NCBI GenBank assembly: GCA_030062745.1
Contig: CP099854.1
Coordinates: 18,285,572-18,349,571 of the forward strand
DNA length: 64,000 nt
DNA from: Capitulum mitella
Lineage: Eukaryota > Arthropoda > Thecostraca > Pollicipedomorpha > Pollicipedidae
Reading direction: 5' to 3'
Shown here: piece after piece, positions 1-12,400 of the stretch
How positions within the stretch are numbered: position 1 is the first letter of the stretch
Layout: every line of letters starts with the position of its first letter
Made by a program: the position numbers and the translations under genes
The notes under the pieces: model-generated
Database searches by the model: none
The model's input: the letters and a program-made list of their open reading frames with translations, nothing else
What the model was told of the DNA's origin: nothing

Positions 1-178
1 CCTCTCCTATGCTGCTCCCTATGGGTCTCGCAGACGGCATCGGCAATTTCGCTCCATTCAGCTCTTTCTGCATTCAGCTGCACTCAACTCTAGTCGGCTC
101 CTCCTAGCCATCTATGACGGTTCCCTTTTCCTCCGACGGCCGCTTGACGTCGAACTGAAAATGTCCCCTGAAAACGTC

Positions 179-499
179 GGGTATCATGGTCGGGTATCAT
201 GGTCGGGTATCGTCGGGTATCATGGTCGGGTATCGTCGGGTATCATGGTCGGGTATCATGGTTGGGTATCGTCGGGTATCATGGTCGGGTATCATGGTCG
301 GGTATCGTCGGGTATCATGGTCGGGTATCGTCGGGTATCATGGTCGGGTATCATGGTCGGGTATCATGGTCGGGTATCGTCGGGTATCATGGTCGGGTAT
401 CGTCGGGTATCATGGTCGGGTATCATGGTCGGGTATCGTCGGGTATCATGGTCGGGTATCGTCGGGTATCATGGTCGGGTATCATGGTCGGGTATCGTC
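179..499. repeat. Two-unit minisatellite (13-bp and 10-bp units)
   Basis: The array is built only from A = GGGTATCATGGTC (13 bp, 17 copies) and B = GGGTATCGTC (10 bp, 10 copies). B is A with an internal ATG lost. The order is AAB AB AAB AAB AB AAAB AB AAB AB AAB, and B never follows B. Apart from one T for C in a single A unit, the copies are identical. Both unit lengths equal 1 modulo 3, so each frame cycles through the same peptide and all three forward frames stay open. The long apparent proteins here are a by-product of the repeat. Confidence 0.95.
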
Positions 500-2081
500 G
501 GGTATCACGTATCGTCGCTTTGGCGTTATGAAATGCGACAGAGAGCCCGTGATGCAGCGAGCGACGGCTGTCAGGAGGTCTGGGTCGACAAATACAGCTA
601 ATAAAAAGTCGAAATATCACCCACACCCTGGAATAAAACATGGCTTCCCGGTACTGACGACATGGCTACGACAACATTTTAATCTCAGTTCCTTTTCACT
701 ACGCCAAATGCGACATTTGGCCAACAGGCATACCTATCAGTGTTCACAGAGCCAGGCTGCTTGTCTCTTGAAGGCCTGCGTCCTCCGCTGGTTCATACAG
801 AACTGGTTGAACTTTTCCACTGCTGCTTCCGATGGTCGCTGAAAGATCCGCTCACGAGTTCAAAATTCTGTGTGCCAACAAGGTCAGTCTAATGAGCGAC
901 CAAGCGTGAGGGCAATATGCGCAGCATTCGTCGAACATTTCAGTGCACGTACCTTTCAAGAGACAGGGTGAGCACGACTATTTCCTCACCACACCATTGT
1001 TTGTGACGAGATACAACTTCTACCAGAGCAGCCAATAACCTTTCGCAGAAAATGCAGCCAATTTGCCCTGTCGGAGACCATGCAAGGGTAGTAGCCCTAA
1101 CAACATTTCTGCACAGCTCAAGCTGCGATTATCATAAAACGATGGCACCGTGGAGCCGTCGATCCGACGAATGCCGCAACGAGTTAAACAGGGACAATTC
1201 AGCCACGCAAGACGTACATCGGTAAGGGACGTCTGAATGGGCCCTCCCATTCAGTTTCGCAAGTTTCGTCGAAAAGTTTTCATGCCCAGTCAGCTTCTGA
1301 TGCTATCTCCAGCGCTGAATCTGAATATGGCCTCAAAAAGTACGAAACCCAAACAACGTTGTCGGCACAACCCGTTTCCAACCTTCCGAGTTCAGTTCTT
1401 TTTTTGCATTTCTTGGTCGTACTCGTAAATCAACTGTATGTGGGCCAGTCATGGCAATTAAATTTTTGGAAACAAGCTGCAAGTCATGGCAATTAAATGA
1501 ATACAAAAACTAAGCTATATCTCCATTTTTTTCAACTCACAGTATTGATTCGAAGCTGACCTGCACGGTGTTGGCAAGTGGCGGACTTTTTTCTCCGATA
1601 TATGGCAGCACCGCTGTTACCGACTTCCCGTGATGAGCCGTGATTCACGCCTGATATCTGGCCAGCAGCAGCGTGAAGGCGATTTAAATATTCAATAGTC
1701 GTGTGCACCGTTCGTGTAGTCCAGACTGACTCACCCACTATATGCAGCAAAACCCCAGTTGGAAGTGCACTTTGCTGTGCCATTCCGTAGCCGTAGCTGA
1801 TGCATCAGTTTCGACGTACGGATCACAGGCATCAAATGCAAATTAGGACAACTGTAAAAGCGCTCTTTGGTTTAATTGATTTCCCTATTAATTACAAAGA
1901 TTGCACCGCGGGTCGGAGGGAGGGATATCCATCATGATGACAGGTTAAGACCCTACACTGATGCTTTTCTAGACAATGGCCAATATTGCATAGGCCTTTG
2001 CGAAAATTACCGAACAAACTGTAAATCACTGAGAGACTAGACCGCTGGGGTGAAGCTGAGAAGCCACACATCATTTTTCAG
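500..2081. other. No recognisable gene
   Basis: Only short open frames without recognisable domains. A 17-bp direct repeat, AGTCATGGCAATTAAAT, occurs at 1447-1463 and 1482-1498. I see nothing else. Confidence 0.6.
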
Positions 2082-2585
2082 TCAGTGCGACTCGAGCCTG
2101 CCGTGACCTGGCCTGGCCTGGGGTAGCCGGGGCCTGGGGCCTGGGGTGGCCTGGCCTGACCTGGCCGGGGTAGCGTCGCTGGAATGGTTTCTTGTTGAGG
2201 CTTTAGCCCTCCTGCCTGGCGGTGTCAATGACGGCGCTGCTGCCTCTGTTGTGAGCTCCACGGCGTGCTCTGTAGATTGAGTGTGCCTGGGTTCACCCGT
2301 CTTCAGGGGCACCTGAAGGAACTCCTGGAGTTTCTTACCATCCTTGCCCCTCATGTAGGGGGCTCTATGCCACCTAATTCTGCAGCCCGACTGAGGTCCA
2401 CCATCTCTGTGTAGACGTGCAGGTCCACCATCTCTGTGGATGATTGTCGGGCGTTTGTAAATTCTGACTGGCCCTGGCCGGCGGTGTTGGCGAGCAGCCC
2501 TGATCAGGGCGACTGCCCTGACGAGTTCATCTGGAGCGGCAGAGGCGGCCGTGGAAACTGCTTCAGGCGGCGGGGTTGAATGCAT
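2082..2585 (-). other. GC-rich open frame over simple repeats, not supported as a gene
   Basis: An open frame of 167 codons on the minus strand spans a low-complexity CCTGG tract (2097-2173) and a 27-bp-period duplication of AGGTCCACCATCTCTGTG (2394-2411, 2421-2438). The translation is rich in Pro, Arg and Ala with no domain I recognise. I read the openness as a result of base composition. A repeat-derived or lineage-specific exon cannot be excluded. Confidence 0.3.
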
Positions 2586-3223
2586 CGACTGCAGTGTTGC
2601 TGGCGGTCGTCAGAGCGCTCGCAGCGACAGCACTAGAGCTGGCCGTGTCAACCATGGCGGCGCCGGCAGCGACCTTGGATCCGGCGTCAGCAAGAGCTCG
2701 ACGCGGTTCCCGCCGCCTCCACAGCTCCGTTGTGGCCTGATCCACTCCGCCAGTGAGCGACCATGGCGCCGTGGCGAGGACCTGCGGCTGATGCACCGGT
2801 ACGCCAAGTGTACTGCGAGCGGCGATGGCAACACTGTCGCTCGGAGAGCGCTCGCAAAACCGGGCCGCCAGGCGCGCTGGTGCACGGCTCGAAGCCGCCT
2901 CCTCCGATGTTAAACGGCTGAGCCGTGCCCCGGCGACAAGCTGACCACGGTGGCGTGGCTACGTCGCCCGTGTGCACGTGCTCACCGTGGTGAGCGTCCG
3001 GGCAAGCACCGCTGTAGCGTTTTAACTTAAAACCATGGCGTATATTCCTCTCGTCGATCCGCGGCGTAATCGTGATGAGTAGGACAATCAATTAAACCAG
3101 AATTCTTCAACATTGGTCCTGGTTTGCATTTCATGCACGTGATCTGCACGTCTAAATTGGTCCGTCAGGTACGGTTACGGAATCGCACAGCAAAGCATTC
3201 TTCGAGCTGGGGTTTTGCGATAT
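2586..3223. other. No recognisable gene, GC-rich in its first half
   Basis: Several overlapping open frames on both strands at 2550-3090 come from GC-rich sequence. None shows a domain, and nothing supports splicing. Confidence 0.5.
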
Positions 3224-3289
3224 GTAGTGGGTGAATCCCATCCCACATTATCTATTGTAGTGGGTGAATCCCATCCCACATTATCTATA
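3224..3289. repeat. 33-bp perfect tandem duplication
   Basis: Two adjacent copies (3224-3256, 3257-3289) begin GTAGTGGGTGAATCCCATCC and are identical except at the last base, so the duplication is recent. Confidence 0.9.
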
Positions 3290-3361
3290 TGAATGGTGAA
3301 CGCGTCTAATAAATATTAAACTGCCGACTGCCGCGCCCGCCTGGCAGTCGGCGTTATGCAC

Positions 3362-4297
3362 GCCCGACTAGGGGGCTGGCCACCCCCTCTTACTCACGAA
3401 CTGTTGATCGCACGATAAAAATAAGCTCATCGCTGGAAAGCAAAACGTTGAGTTAAAGATACGGCGATTTTCGCGCCGACTGCCGGCGGGCGCCGTAACC
3501 GAACGAGACATGAAATTAACGGGAATTAACTTAAGTGTTTCTTTATATTCGCGAAATAAGCCTTTCCAAATGTTGTTTCTTGATTCCAGTGGTTCTTGTG
3601 ATTGTTTCTCTTGCTTCGGTGTTGAAAAACTCAGTAGTTATCAGTCTACACAACTGGTTGAGCTTTGTTCATGCGAGGCTATTCATTCCCAAAATATGTA
3701 ATTTTTTGGACTTTTTGAACTTCTTGGTATCATTCGCAACTGAGCGAACCAGTGCTGCCATTCTCTACCCGACCTCAGTCATTCATCGCCGATTTTGATG
3801 ACATTGCATTTTGCTCAGAACAGTAATTTGTGAACGGACGTCAGGTCGGTGGTCGGAGGTCATTGAAACTTTGCCCATTCACGGGAACTGGATTCTTGCA
3901 CCTCCCCACACACAAACTGCTGTAAAAATTCCGTCGATATCCGAAAAAAATGACGACATATGTTGAAAACGGCTTGACTTTAGGCCAATGACCAGGTGAT
4001 TTCCAGAAATTTGAGATAACAGATTTGTTGCATTTGTCTAAATATCTAATCGCGGAAAGCTTTACTGTGATATCATCTCTTCCGAAAAGTTGCAGGGCGC
4101 TAGATGTTTTTGGACACAGATTCACTTGACCTGACCTAGGCCAGACACCTGACTTGACCTGAGGTCAGAGATTTGATGCAAGGTTTAAAAATGATCAAGC
4201 AGAATGCATAAAAAAAACGTTCCTTTCGTTACTTCTCTCGCAATCCTGGAAAACTTCAGGGGCAGCGGTCAACCGCTCCCCCCCCAGTCGGGGAGGG
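3362..4297. mobile_element. Degenerate element with G-run/C-run hairpin ends
   Basis: The left part holds CCCGACTAGGGGG followed by a C-run. The right end, read on the minus strand from the TTAA at 4298-4301, begins CCCTCCCCGACTGGGGGG and continues into a hairpin and the phrase GGATTGCGAGAGAA. That same start and phrase recur at 54437. The interior has several TGACCT/AGGTCA words (4125-4170). No protein is encoded. The left boundary is uncertain, and the two ends may not belong to one element. Confidence 0.35.
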
Positions 4298-4301
4298 TTA
4301 A

Positions 4302-6158
4302 ATCACTTTTACGCTGCTGTTGGTCTTAGGTCACCATTTAATTCCGGTTCATCATCAGGAAGCCTATTAATGCGATGCTGTCCCCTATCGGGAAAAAAGA
4401 ACCCGCCACTTACCACCACCGAACACGTCAGACTCAAAGCAATATTGTCGGTTAAAGAATGAAAATATAGCTACGTTTTTGGTGTCAGATTAATTAGAAC
4501 TACTTGCAATTGGCGTCAAAAGTTGCATTTTGGCCCATATACGGTCCATTTATGAGTCTGACCACGACATGCCAGAAAAAAGCACTGAACTCGGAAATTT
4601 TCAAACGGGACGTTGGAGCAAATTCCTCTGAGTTTCGTACTTTTTAAAGTCATATTAGGAGTCGGCGCTGGAAATGGCATCAGAAATCGACCGAAAATCA
4701 GAACTTTTTGTCAAAAGCTGCAGAACAGGTAGGCGTAACGTGTCAGTGAAATGGCTTCTGGCGTTAAATTTCTCCCTAGTCCAGTAGGTTTAAAGAAAAA
4801 ATGTCATACCAGCTTCAGGCTATACGGAGAAGAAGACGTCGATGGACAGGTAACCGCTCCCAGGATCGGGCAGCTGGGCCGTTCAACTTGAGCGGTGGAA
4901 GCTGTCGTAGGAACAGGAACGCTGAATTCCTGTCAAACATCCAGTCCACCACTCATGCGCTGGTGTCATGCAGTTATGCGATATCGTCTGCTGATGTCAC
5001 ATGTCGAGTCTCTCCCGGTGACTGCCGGGGAAGGTCCACCAGCCGTCAGCGGCGTCGGTCGGGGCTGTCCTCTGGCTGTCCACCCGGGGGAGACTGAGAA
5101 CTCGTCCCAGTACTCAACGACAAATGCAGACTGTATTCCAGACTTGTTTTGTTGCGGACAAAACAGAGCGTTTTCCGCCGGCGTTCACCAGCCGGTTTGC
5201 TCCTCCAAGCATGATAAGGTGCTGCATGTCGTACTCGTAGAGTTGACAGTCCACGTTCACGCAACGCGACGAAATGTTTAGCACAACGTGGGGCGAATTT
5301 CCGACGGTCTACTATCCGAGCGGCCGACAGACTGGTGATCCACAACGGAATACCGGCCCGTACAGGACACTGCATCGGCGCACAGTGCCTCAGGACATGT
5401 GGGAGCCAGTTTGTGGACAATGAAAGGAAGTTTGCGGTGGTGTGCAGGCGAGACAGGCAGTCGCCCGAGGACAGCACTGCACCAAATGCCCAGCCCGGCA
5501 AACAGTTCCATCCAAAGAAATACTCCTACATGGCACAGAGTTCATTTTATCAGCAGCGCCCGGAAAATGTTGGGTAAATGAAAACCCGGTCTTAAGGATA
5601 TCCGATGGTGAACATTCCTCAGCATCAAGAAGTTGTCATCCTCGTGGCAGAGCGCCGCGTAAATCTGGTGCTCCTGTGCTATGTTTTCGCCACATTTCCC
5701 CAGACCTGCAGTTCCTCAGAAACGATGTTAGTGTTTGGTGTTTGGCCTCAAACCGCATTGTCCAAGAAAACTGGAGCGGACCGTGAGGGCTTAATTAATG
5801 GAAGGGTTAATTAATCAACGGGTTTAATTGATGCTTAATAATTAATTAGCCTGTGCATAATCGAGCAACGATGAAGCTTAGGTTTCGGCTTGAGTTCTGG
5901 ATACGCCACACGCACAGCAGCGAGTTTATCCTGGATGGTGGAGCACAGCCAACAAATGTGTTCCGTCTAGGAGAACGCACATACTCTCCGAACAACAGCA
6001 ACAAGTCCGACCAGGTTCGTCCATATCCGACATGTCTTATCCGGTGGTCCTGCCGACGCAGAAATCAGTGGCAGGAAGCGTAAAACAGCCCAGTAAAACG
6101 GCGCAAAACGGAAAACATTCTCTTGCCATTACATCCACTTTCAATGTACTACCGGCCT
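4302..6158. other. No recognisable gene
   Basis: Open frames of up to about 150 codons at 4.8-5.8 kb overlap on both strands without a domain. An AT-rich tract with repeated TTAATTAA (5789-5849) is the only structured stretch. Confidence 0.5.
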
Positions 6159-6449
6159 TCAGGATCGGCGCCGGCTCAGTGCATTCAGCTGACGAATGTG
6201 GGACGGTTTAATCACGGCATTCAGTTCGTCTAAGTTGGGTCTCCGCTGCTGTAAAGCATGTTCCATGGACAAAACCGCAATATCTTTGACAACGCCCTCA
6301 AAGAGATCGTGAATGATGTCTGTTGTCACTGAGTAAATCACACTAAAGGATAGCACCTTGGGAGCACACACTTCATGCCAAGTCTTTTGTTCTCGGCTCT
6401 GCTGTCCAGCAGAAAAACTCGAACCATCACGATCATAATCAAACTCCAT
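6159..6449 (-). pseudogene. Fragment of a transposon-type ORF with an IHDLFEGV motif
   Basis: A 96-codon minus-strand frame contains TTDIIHDLFEGVVKDIAVL followed by a Leu/Asn-rich helix and DELNAVI. It resembles the (D)IMHDLLEGV box in a large group of uncharacterised transposon-derived proteins of invertebrates and fish. I see no continuation on either side, so this is a short remnant. The assignment rests on one motif remembered from that group. A profile search of the translation would decide it. Confidence 0.35.
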
Positions 6450-7892
6450 GTGGATTGGGCACCTAGTTAAAGAAACACATGAAGCGAGCTCATTCCTTGT
6501 GACACGGCGATAGCTACATATTCCATTTCGACTTTACAAGGGTCTGAAAGTAGCCACAGACGTGAATCGCCGTGTTGTCTGAAGAGAACACTGGTAATCG
6601 GCTACCAGTGACAGACATGACACGACTCTGGCACAAGGTACGAACTCAGCCATTCTCCCAAGTCTTCAGATTCGAGAAAAGTGGTTTCAAAATACTTTCC
6701 CAGAGTGTGTTTAACCAATCATAGGCCTCATTCCAGTAAATGTTCAAGAAACGGTGTCCACAGTGTTTCTCTGAATGGAGTTGGCATTTTGAATGATGAA
6801 ATGAAGCAGAAATGTATGGAAAGTATGAAGACATAAATGTCCGAATTCTACTGAATTAACGTGGCATTTTAAAAGTGCTGGCTTCAGTTCACTTCAGGTA
6901 CGCCTAGTCCGTTTGCTGCTCGTGAGGCAGAATTATAATCACTGAGTTCCAACCACTGGTGGTGGTCGGTGGGTTCGTATGGAGATCAGAGACACAATCG
7001 TAAGGCACACTATGTAGGAACTCATTTGTTTGTGGTTCGTGACCCACGGGGACCGGATTTAGAAACTAGAGGAATTTAAAAAAAAAACGGAAAACAATAA
7101 ACGAATTTAAAAACGGATTCAGAAACAAAAGCATTGGCGGCATTGCGAGGGAAGGTTTAAAGGAGGTCCTTCGGATTGGATTTGGAACTCCTGGCGACCC
7201 GGAGTTGGCGGTTGGCCGGTGACATGCGGCGTCACCGATCCGCTCAGGGGTCGGCACGGGCAGCTCCGGCCATCCAGATGTCACCAGGAACGCCTCTGGC
7301 CGTCCGCAGGTCACGAGAAGCGGCCGTTCCGACGTAACCAGGGACAGCTCGGGCCGTCCGGGCGGAAAAAGCTGCGAGGCACCGCTGCGGCGGACGGCGT
7401 GTTTTTCCGCCGCGCCGCCGCAGCGAGAGGCCGTGTTTTACGCCGTCGTCCGGCCGTCTCGGTCTTCCACGGGACGCGGGGAACCCCTGACTCCTCAGTG
7501 GGCGTTCGGGCCGGATTTGCCCAACCCTCTGGGTCGTATCACCGCATATCTATGAGGCCCGGGCCCGCTATAGCCTCCTCTGACGTTGATCGACAGAAGT
7601 GGCGACGACGCTGCACCGCCAGAGCATGCTGCAGTGGCTCACATCGTGTCCACGGCCTGCTCATGGAGTTGTGCTGTGCTTTCATGTTGTTTATATTTTG
7701 CCGCAATTTCATGTATTGCTTTTTGCGTCTTTTCAACGACCTGGCGGGTGTAACGCGTAATATTGAACTGAACACCAATGAAGCTTTGATCTGCGCATCA
7801 TATGCCTGTGGTAAGTGCAGGGGAGAAACGTGCCCTGGCAGTATTGAAAAATCAAAGATTCAGATGGAAAATCGAAGACTGAGAGCCAAGAA
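6450..7892. other. No recognisable gene, GC-rich patch at 7160-7560
   Basis: A 235-codon frame on the plus strand (7219-7926) crosses a GC-rich patch full of CGGCCGTCC-like words. It has no domain and I do not call it a gene. Confidence 0.5.
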
Positions 7893-8048
7893 GGTCCATT
7901 TCTCTTTTAATCCGACCGGACATTGATCGGAGTCTGCGTCATTTCAGTGGCACCGTTAGTCCACAAGGCCGGTCCATTTCTCTTATAATCTGACAGGACA
8001 TTGATCTGAGTCTGCGTCATTTCAGCGGCACCGTTAGTCCACGAGGCC
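7893..8048. repeat. 78-bp tandem duplication
   Basis: Copies at 7893-7970 and 7971-8048 each begin GGTCCATTTCTCTT and end in AGGCC, with a handful of substitutions. The period is a multiple of three, which keeps a minus-strand frame open. Confidence 0.9.
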
Positions 8049-8762
8049 CCTACAAACTTCGACAGCCCTTGGAACGGTGAACCGGAGTTCGGGCTGTATG
8101 TGATTCCTGACGATATGAGAAATCGTTTAGGAACAGACACTCACTAAAGCGAAACAAGTTCATGCCCGTATTGTAAAGAAAGTATCCAGGGTAAAAATGA
8201 TTTTGCCATGGCGTGAGATATGCCTGGCAAATGTCTGCTATAAAAGATCATGTTTAGCAGTTCTTAAAACATCTCTTCATGGGAAAACAGGGCCCGAAGC
8301 ATCATCATTTGTTGGCACAGATATGGCATTTTCTCATTAAGAAATGTCGTGACTAAATACACAATATTTAAAGGGAGGAATGCCAATGAGAGCAGAAAAG
8401 CTTAAAGTTAAAAGGAGTAGGTACTAAACGTCCTTCCTCAATCAACAGCATGCAGCTAGCATCACTACGTGCGTGTACGAGAGGGCCAATTCATGTGCAT
8501 CCAGGTTAAAAAAATCTAAATGACAGCAAAAATGATTTTCGCGCCAGCGTTTGCACACCAGCCAGATTTTCTCAAATAAACCCCTGCCTACTCTATTTAA
8601 TTCTGCTCATCTGGTGCATACATTAGGTCTTGAATAAAATACACTCAAGAAAGTACGTGTGCATGAGTGTTGTACATCCGGTTGTAAGTGTACATAAGTG
8701 CACATAATTGTTGTACATCTGGCGTGCAAACAAATGCGTTTTGCTTAGACGATATGTGCGTC
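8049..8762. other. No recognisable gene
   Basis: AT-richer sequence with no domain and no repeat that I can define. Confidence 0.5.
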
Positions 8763-8885
8763 CAGGAGTGTAGAAATATCCACAGGGGGAGGGGGCAAGG
8801 ACGTCTTTCACGCAAGGCTGATGTTTAATTTACAATGAAATTTGTGTGTAAGTGGCGGGGGCATGTTGGACCCCTTCCCGTCCCT
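8763..8885. mobile_element. Degenerate interspersed repeat (family C)
   Basis: Shares the order 'AGGAGTGTAGAAATATCCA, G-run, GGCAAGGACGT..., TAATTTACAA, GGGG..., CCCCTTCCC' with 18472-18592, and its second half with 50829-50912. The clearest copy ends in CTCCTACGCCCATG. It is short, non-coding and strongly diverged. Confidence 0.45.
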
Positions 8886-9079
8886 TCTTGCGTGTCCCAG
8901 GAACACACGGGGTTTCGAATGCTGCACACCGAACAAGACCATGGGCGAAGGAAACCTGGAACTAGCGTAGGGTGGCAGGAAACACTAGGGTGTTTTGAGG
9001 GCAACTCCCCACAACGCCGTAGAAGTTACATGGAATACCGAGAACAGTTGTTGGCGTCGCCCCGCCCCTCCTGCTCTAC

Positions 9080-9253
9080 GGCCATGTTTGTGACCTTGAA
9101 CCCCGCGCTCTCCCGGCCATGTTTGTGACCTTGAACCCCGCGCTCTCCCGGCCATGTTTGTGACCTTGAACCCCGCGCTCTCCCGGCCATGTTTGTGACC
9201 TTGAACCCCGCGCTCTCCCGGCCATGTTTGTGACCTTGGACCCCGCGCTCTCC
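9080..9253. repeat. Five-copy 35-bp array carrying TCAAGGTCA sites
   Basis: Units start at 9080, 9115, 9150, 9185 and 9220 with GGCCATGTTTGTGACC and end in CCGCGCTCTCC. Each of the first four contains TGACCTTGA, the complement of TCAAGGTCA; the fifth has TGACCTTGG. TCAAGGTCA is the extended half-site of monomer-binding nuclear receptors (FTZ-F1/NR5A, ERR). The period is not a multiple of three, so the array does not preserve a reading frame. Confidence 0.95.
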
Positions 9254-9274
9254 GAACTTTCCGTTCTCTTCTCT

Positions 9275-9328
9275 CCGAGTCGTCCGAGTCCGAGTCGTCC
9301 GAGTCGTCCGAATCTTCTCCGAGTCGAC
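9275..9328. repeat. CCGAGTCGT short tandem repeat
   Basis: Irregular repeats of CCGAGTCGT and CCGAGT directly after the 35-bp array. Confidence 0.8.
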
Positions 9329-9407
9329 GTGAACAGGTCTTCCGCGGCGATCCCGTGCCCGGAATGGCACTGATTGGAGGCCCAGACCAGGTTCCGGGCC
9401 ATAACCT

Positions 9408-9640
9408 GCGGTCGGTTACCGGGTACCGGACACCGGGTACCGGTTACCGGATGCCCTCAGCCGGCCGGCTAATTCGGGTCCGGCTCTGAGGCACCGGACG
9501 GTCGGTGCTGAGCCGCCCTGGAGCCGCCCTCTGAAGGTGTCGCCGTGGCGCGAGGCGCGCCGTGACGACAGGTCGCGCCGGCGGCGACTGTGACTGTGAC
9601 TGTGTCGCGACTGTGTCGCCGATTGTGACGCGTCACGACC
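9408..9640. repeat. Low-complexity ACCGG and GACTGT runs
   Basis: Alternating GGTTACCGG / GGGTACCGG words lie at 9410-9451, and GACTGTGACTGTGACTGTGT at 9588-9615. No gene is visible. Confidence 0.6.
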
Positions 9641-10462
9641 CGCCGGCTCGCCAGGAGAATCGTGACGCGTCAGCCGGTTTTACGACGGTGACATTGCAAA
9701 TGCGACCCGGTGTTAGCCCTGAAACATTCGGTTTTCGCAGCCAAAGGGAATTTTCCGACATACCGAGACACTGTAACTCGACCCATATGCTGCGTACCAA
9801 GCTTCAGAGTCGATATGACACGCACTGGCGCTTAAATTTCTACATTTAAGCTGACAGTTCGGGTTGCACCTGAAGTACCACTTGTAGACGCACCGTCGTG
9901 AAAGCGGCCGTCGCGACGCACTGTGGCGAATGTCACTAGCAGCCATGACGTTGCTCCGCAGGACACCGTGATCCATGGACGCACGAACGGGGTCCGCCGC
10001 TTTTTTTTAGGGAATTCAGCATTTGCGCTATGAAAGAAACGCGTTTGGCCCCATCCCCCAGATTTCTTCGGATGCTCCCACGCTCCTGTTGTGTTCGACA
10101 TAACCAGGAGTCACAGCTACAAACGGTCAAGCTGAACCTGAGAGCCACTGACGCCTCATGCCGTCACAGTGCACCTCCGCTGCAGGACCGGCGGCGAAGG
10201 TGTTCGGCGTCTGGTTGTTACGGCGCGTCGCGGCTTGGCGTAACGTCCTCTCCCGCCGTCGTTGGCCGCGGCGTGTGGCCTCTGCCGCGGCCCGGCACGG
10301 CACAGTCGGCTCCGTGAGCGCCATGCAAGTGCGCCACTTGTTCTTCCCGGTGAGGCTCGTCACTGCGCGTCCGTCACGGAACAGCGATGCTGCGTCCGGG
10401 CGGGGAGGCCTGCTTACGTGTCGCCGTGCATGGGAGTCGTGCGCCGTGCCGCACGTGATGGT
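9641..10462. other. No recognisable gene
   Basis: Several GC-rich open frames overlap on both strands, none with a domain. Confidence 0.5.
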
Positions 10463-10632
10463 GCGTCACAGTGCCCTGGGCTACACCCGTCACAGTGCGT
10501 CACAGTGCCCTGGGCTACACCCGTCACAGTGCGTCACAGTGCCACGGGTTGCGCCCGTCACAGTGCGTCACAGTGCCACGGGTTACACCCGTCACAGTGC
10601 GTCACAGTATCCCGGGCGACATCCGTCGCAAT
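10463..10632. repeat. Five-copy 34-bp array
   Basis: Units at 10463, 10497, 10531, 10565 and 10599 begin GCGTCACAGTGCC and end CCCGTCACAGT, with GGGCTACA varying to GGGTTACA or GGGTTGCG between. CGTCACAGT occurs twice in each unit. A worn sixth copy begins at 10633. Confidence 0.95.
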
Positions 10633-10649
10633 GCGTTACAGTGCATCTC

Positions 10650-12400
10650 ACTGGCCTTTGATTGCCAGTCCTGATTATACGAGAGCGAGACAAATTGTAC
10701 CGGCAGGCGTCAATGTACCTGGTAGTAACACCTCTGCCGTATTGCGAGCACTGTCGGTGGGTAAGGCTTCCTTCGTCTGACCTCTGAATCGGTATTGCAG
10801 AGGTTCGCCATGCAGGCAGTGCTCGGAAATAAACCACGTCCGGGATTTCGATTTCACGCTTTGATTTTGTCTAACACGCACAGGGCCCGTGAAAATAACT
10901 CACACGCAATGTAGGAGTCCAAATCCGACATGCTCCACGCCAACGTCCAAAAAAAAATGTAAGAACTAACAACACGGTGTTTTCATGGCATGTACAGATT
11001 ATGGGGAGCTCTTATTCTTCATATTTCACTGAAGCACCTTTTAGCATTTCGAATGAAGCAGAACACTCAAGATCAGCCAGATTACGTGCCGGCTTTTGCA
11101 GATGTAGTTTTGAAAGCCATTTAATAAAGCGCCTCAAACCTGAGGCATGTTGAGCTCCGCAGACGGCTGCTTTGCAAATAACAATCGATTTTTTTTTTAC
11201 CAGCGCACCGAAACCTAGAAGGGACGAGGAGATAAAGGAAAGCTTAACTAATCAGGGGCACCGGCCATTGCACTGGGTAGAGGCAAGATTCACAATGTGG
11301 CTCCCAACGGTAGCGACAGGATTTCAACAACACAAGTCCAAGGCCAATCCTCTCATCCGGCTCCACCCGATCCACCGCGGCATCCACAGCCCGTCTTCTG
11401 CTCCGGCCCTCCCAACCACGCCAGACCCTCCGTCAGCCGCTTGACCGTTAAAGCCCGGCGTCGGTCCGGGGGCCACAGAGATCGCCTGCTGACCCGAACG
11501 GCACTCAGCGGCGCGGCGCGCGGCAGCGGGGTTTCCCCGCGCGCCGCTAGGCCGTCGACCCCGGGCCGCGCGCGGCGACCTCAGCGCCAGGCTCGGCTGG
11601 GCCGGAGTGGGTCGGGTCCGACCAATCCCCAGCATAGTCCCGGACGCCAGCCGTGATGAAGAGCGACTCCGAAATGTGGTGGGACCCTGGTGACGTCACG
11701 CACCGCACTGTCGCGGCCCTCCGTTTCAGGGCTGTCCTTCAGTTTTGTTTGAAAGCGGGTCTCGTTCAACGAAGTGGCCACAGAATCGACAGGTTCTGAG
11801 GAGATCGACTGCGTTGGATTCTAAAGGACTGCAGCCGTTGTCTGCCGCTTTTCGTAACGCCATCGCCCTCCGTTTCGTAGCGCAGAGGAGAACGGCACTG
11901 CGTATCGTTCACGAACCTAACTGCATTCTACTCGGCACTCAGACTTTTTGGAACCGTGTCTGTGTGGTTGCGTGACGATCTTGCCATCAGCGGTCTCATT
12001 TTCAAGTCACCGCTTCGTTCCTGTCGGTTCTCAACTCCTTGAAATGGATTTTCTGTAGTTTCAGGAGCGTCAGGACTCGCAGCTAGTTTTGAAACGGGCT
12101 CCAAAAACATCCCCCAGTCCTGGTTACGTGAACACCCGCGAGACATGCCAGCGTCACGTGATGGTAAGCTGTCACAGAACTTCGCACTATTCGATCGTAC
12201 AAACGGACAGCCATAAAGACCACGAAAGGTTTCCATGATGGACGGGACGACAGAATCTTTCTAGTCTTAACTTACTTTGCTCGGAGTCGTTTTGTTTGGA
12301 ATATGCTTATGTCGTGTTTTGCTTGACCATCGCCATTACCTGACCATGACCTGCAGATCCTCCTTCGTAGGCAGGGAACTCCTGGGAGAATCCCCCACCG
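10650..12400. other. No recognisable gene
   Basis: No domain or tandem structure. 11.3-11.65 kb is GC-rich, with overlapping open frames on both strands that I attribute to composition. Confidence 0.5.

Noticed and set aside
161..842. Three long overlapping plus-strand open frames
   Set aside because: They only read through the 13/10-bp minisatellite, which lacks stops in every forward frame.
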